A stretch of DNA of 5,777 bases, taken from positions 1-5,777 of the forward strand of contig CANRDH010000109.1 of NCBI GenBank assembly GCA_947629295.1. Direction: 5' to 3'. The translations under genes were made by a program, and so were the position numbers. Numbering within the stretch: the stretch's first letter is position 1; every line of letters starts with the position of its first letter. The notes below the pieces were generated by a model, which did not search any database, was not told where the DNA came from, and saw only the letters and a program-made list of their open reading frames with translations. The stretch is from an uncultured Clostridia bacterium (GTDB lineage: Bacteria > Bacillota > Clostridia > Oscillospirales > Acutalibacteraceae). Shown piece by piece: positions 4,804 through 5,777 of this stretch.

Positions 4804-5777
4804 ATGCTTAGACCCGATATTGAAACAGTCAGAAAAATGTCACAGACCTATAATACAGTGCCTGTCAGTAAGGAATTTTATGCAGATATCGTAACACCTA
4901 TAACGCTGCTGAGAAGAATTGCAGGAATAAGCAAGAGATTTTTTCTTCTCGAAAGCATAGAGGGCGGAGAAAAATGGGGGAGATATTCCTTTTTGGGATA
5001 TGACCCGATTATGCGTGTTACCTGCAAGGATAAGACGCTGAGAATTGAAAAGGATGGAAAAACGGAAACGATAATAACGGCAAAACCGCTTGATGTCATA
5101 AGAAAAATACTTTCTGAATATAGGGCGCCCGACGTATCGGAAAACGCACCCTTCACAGGAGGCTTTGTGGGATATTTTTCATATTCCATGATAGGCTATG
5201 CAGAGCCTAAGCTGAAAATAAGCGGGGGAGAGTTCAACGACCTTGACCTCATGCTTTTTGAAAAGGTCATAGCCTATGACCACCTTAAGCAGAAGATAAA
5301 TATATCCGTAAACGTAAGAACCGATGAGCTTGAAGAAAACTATGCGGCTGCGGAAGAAGCGATCGCGGAAATGTCAAAGCTTATCAATTCCGAAAGTCCT
5401 CTGCCGAAGCTTAAAAAGCCGAAAATATCACAGTTCAGCTGTAATTTTACCAAAGAGGATTACTGCGATGTGGTTGAGCGTACAAAGGAATATATCCGTG
5501 ACGGCGATATCTTTCAGGCTGTTATTTCAAGACGTTTTGAGGCGGATTTTGACGGAAGCCTTATAAATGCATACAGGGTGCTGAGAACAACAAATCCGTC
5601 ACCGTACATGGTGTATATCAGTATTGACGGCGATGATATTATGAGTACATCACCCGAAACACTTGTACGGCTGCAAAACGGCAGACTTTATACATTCCCT
5701 GTTGCAGGCTCCCGTCCGAGGGGAAGAAGCGACGAGGAGGATATCGCACTTGAGAAGGGTCTGCTTACAGATGAAAA
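4804..5777 (+). CDS. trpE: Anthranilate synthase component I, 3' truncated by the window
   Basis: TrpE converts chorismate and ammonia, supplied by the TrpG glutaminase subunit, to anthranilate in the first committed step of tryptophan synthesis; it is cytosolic. ATG 4804 has a perfect AGGAGG (4790-4795) 8 bases upstream. The 324 visible residues cover the N-terminal domain, with the tryptophan-binding motif LLES (48-51) and GRYSFLGYDP (59-68), and the first part of the chorismate-binding domain: GDIFQAVISRRF (234-245), NPSPYM (264-269), SPET (283-286) and FPVAGSRPRG (298-307). The usual family length is about 480-520 residues, so roughly the last third lies beyond base 5777. PVAGSRPRG replaces the commoner PIAGTRPRG conservatively. 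Intact LLES suggests normal feedback inhibition. The T-box leader implies control by tRNA-Trp charging; trpG and the other trp genes would be expected downstream. Confidence 0.96.
   Translation, partial: MLRPDIETVRKMSQTYNTVPVSKEFYADIVTPITLLRRIAGISKRFFLLESIEGGEKWGRYSFLGYDPIMRVTCKDKTLRIEKDGKTETIITAKPLDVIRKILSEYRAPDVSENAPFTGGFVGYFSYSMIGYAEPKLKISGGEFNDLDLMLFEKVIAYDHLKQKINISVNVRTDELEENYAAAEEAIAEMSKLINSESPLPKLKKPKISQFSCNFTKEDYCDVVERTKEYIRDGDIFQAVISRRFEADFDGSLINAYRVLRTTNPSPYMVYISIDGDDIMSTSPETLVRLQNGRLYTFPVAGSRPRGRSDEEDIALEKGLLTDE

Noticed and set aside
4688..4894. 68-codon plus-strand ORF across the T-box
   Set aside because: It covers the T-box core and terminator and enters trpE out of frame; non-coding leader RNA explains the sequence.

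Overview
The window looks like a low- to mid-GC Gram-positive chromosome, most likely a gut clostridium of the Ruminococcaceae/Oscillospiraceae type. The evidence is the AGGAGG/AGGTGA ribosome binding sites, the consensus TTGACA-N17-TATAAT-type promoters, a T-box leader on a tryptophan gene, and long AT-rich intergenic regions. The genus is an inference; no rRNA or other marker gene is present.

Layout. Bases 1-420 carry no convincing gene. They hold about 1.7 copies of a ~129-bp repeat with GC-rich palindromes, followed by a dense run of hairpins. On the minus strand at 634-387 there is a compact unit missed by a length-based ORF search: a near-consensus promoter, a strong ribosome binding site, a 30-codon ORF for a highly basic peptide, and a terminator-like hairpin. 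It diverges from a gene of unknown function (719-1258), and the two promoters appear to share one TTGTCAA -35 site.

Next is an ABC ATPase of the teichoic-acid/polysaccharide exporter type (1429-2181) with its own promoter but no adjacent recognisable permease. It is followed by a small membrane protein resembling DUF6512 (about 2275-2802) and a ~59-residue protein resembling the VbhA class of Fic antitoxins (about 2895-3074), which carries a T-x-x-x-E-G inhibitory motif but has no Fic toxin beside it. A 379-bp intergenic region (3075-3453) contains repeated ATGTTGAAA and GTGGAAAA motifs, resembling degenerate DnaA boxes, between two AT palindromes. A membrane-anchored YdcF/SanA-type DUF218 protein (3454-4257) comes next.

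The right end is a classical biosynthetic control region: a perfect TTGACA-N17-TATAAT promoter, a T-box leader with a TGG (Trp) specifier and a competing terminator, then trpE, which runs off the window. Uncharged tRNA-Trp would stabilise the antiterminator and allow trpE and probably downstream trp genes to be transcribed. The LLES motif suggests TrpE is also feedback-inhibited by tryptophan. The middle genes have no obvious shared pathway. The best candidates for something undescribed are the minus-strand peptide gene, the orphan Fic antitoxin-like gene and the repeat-rich left end.
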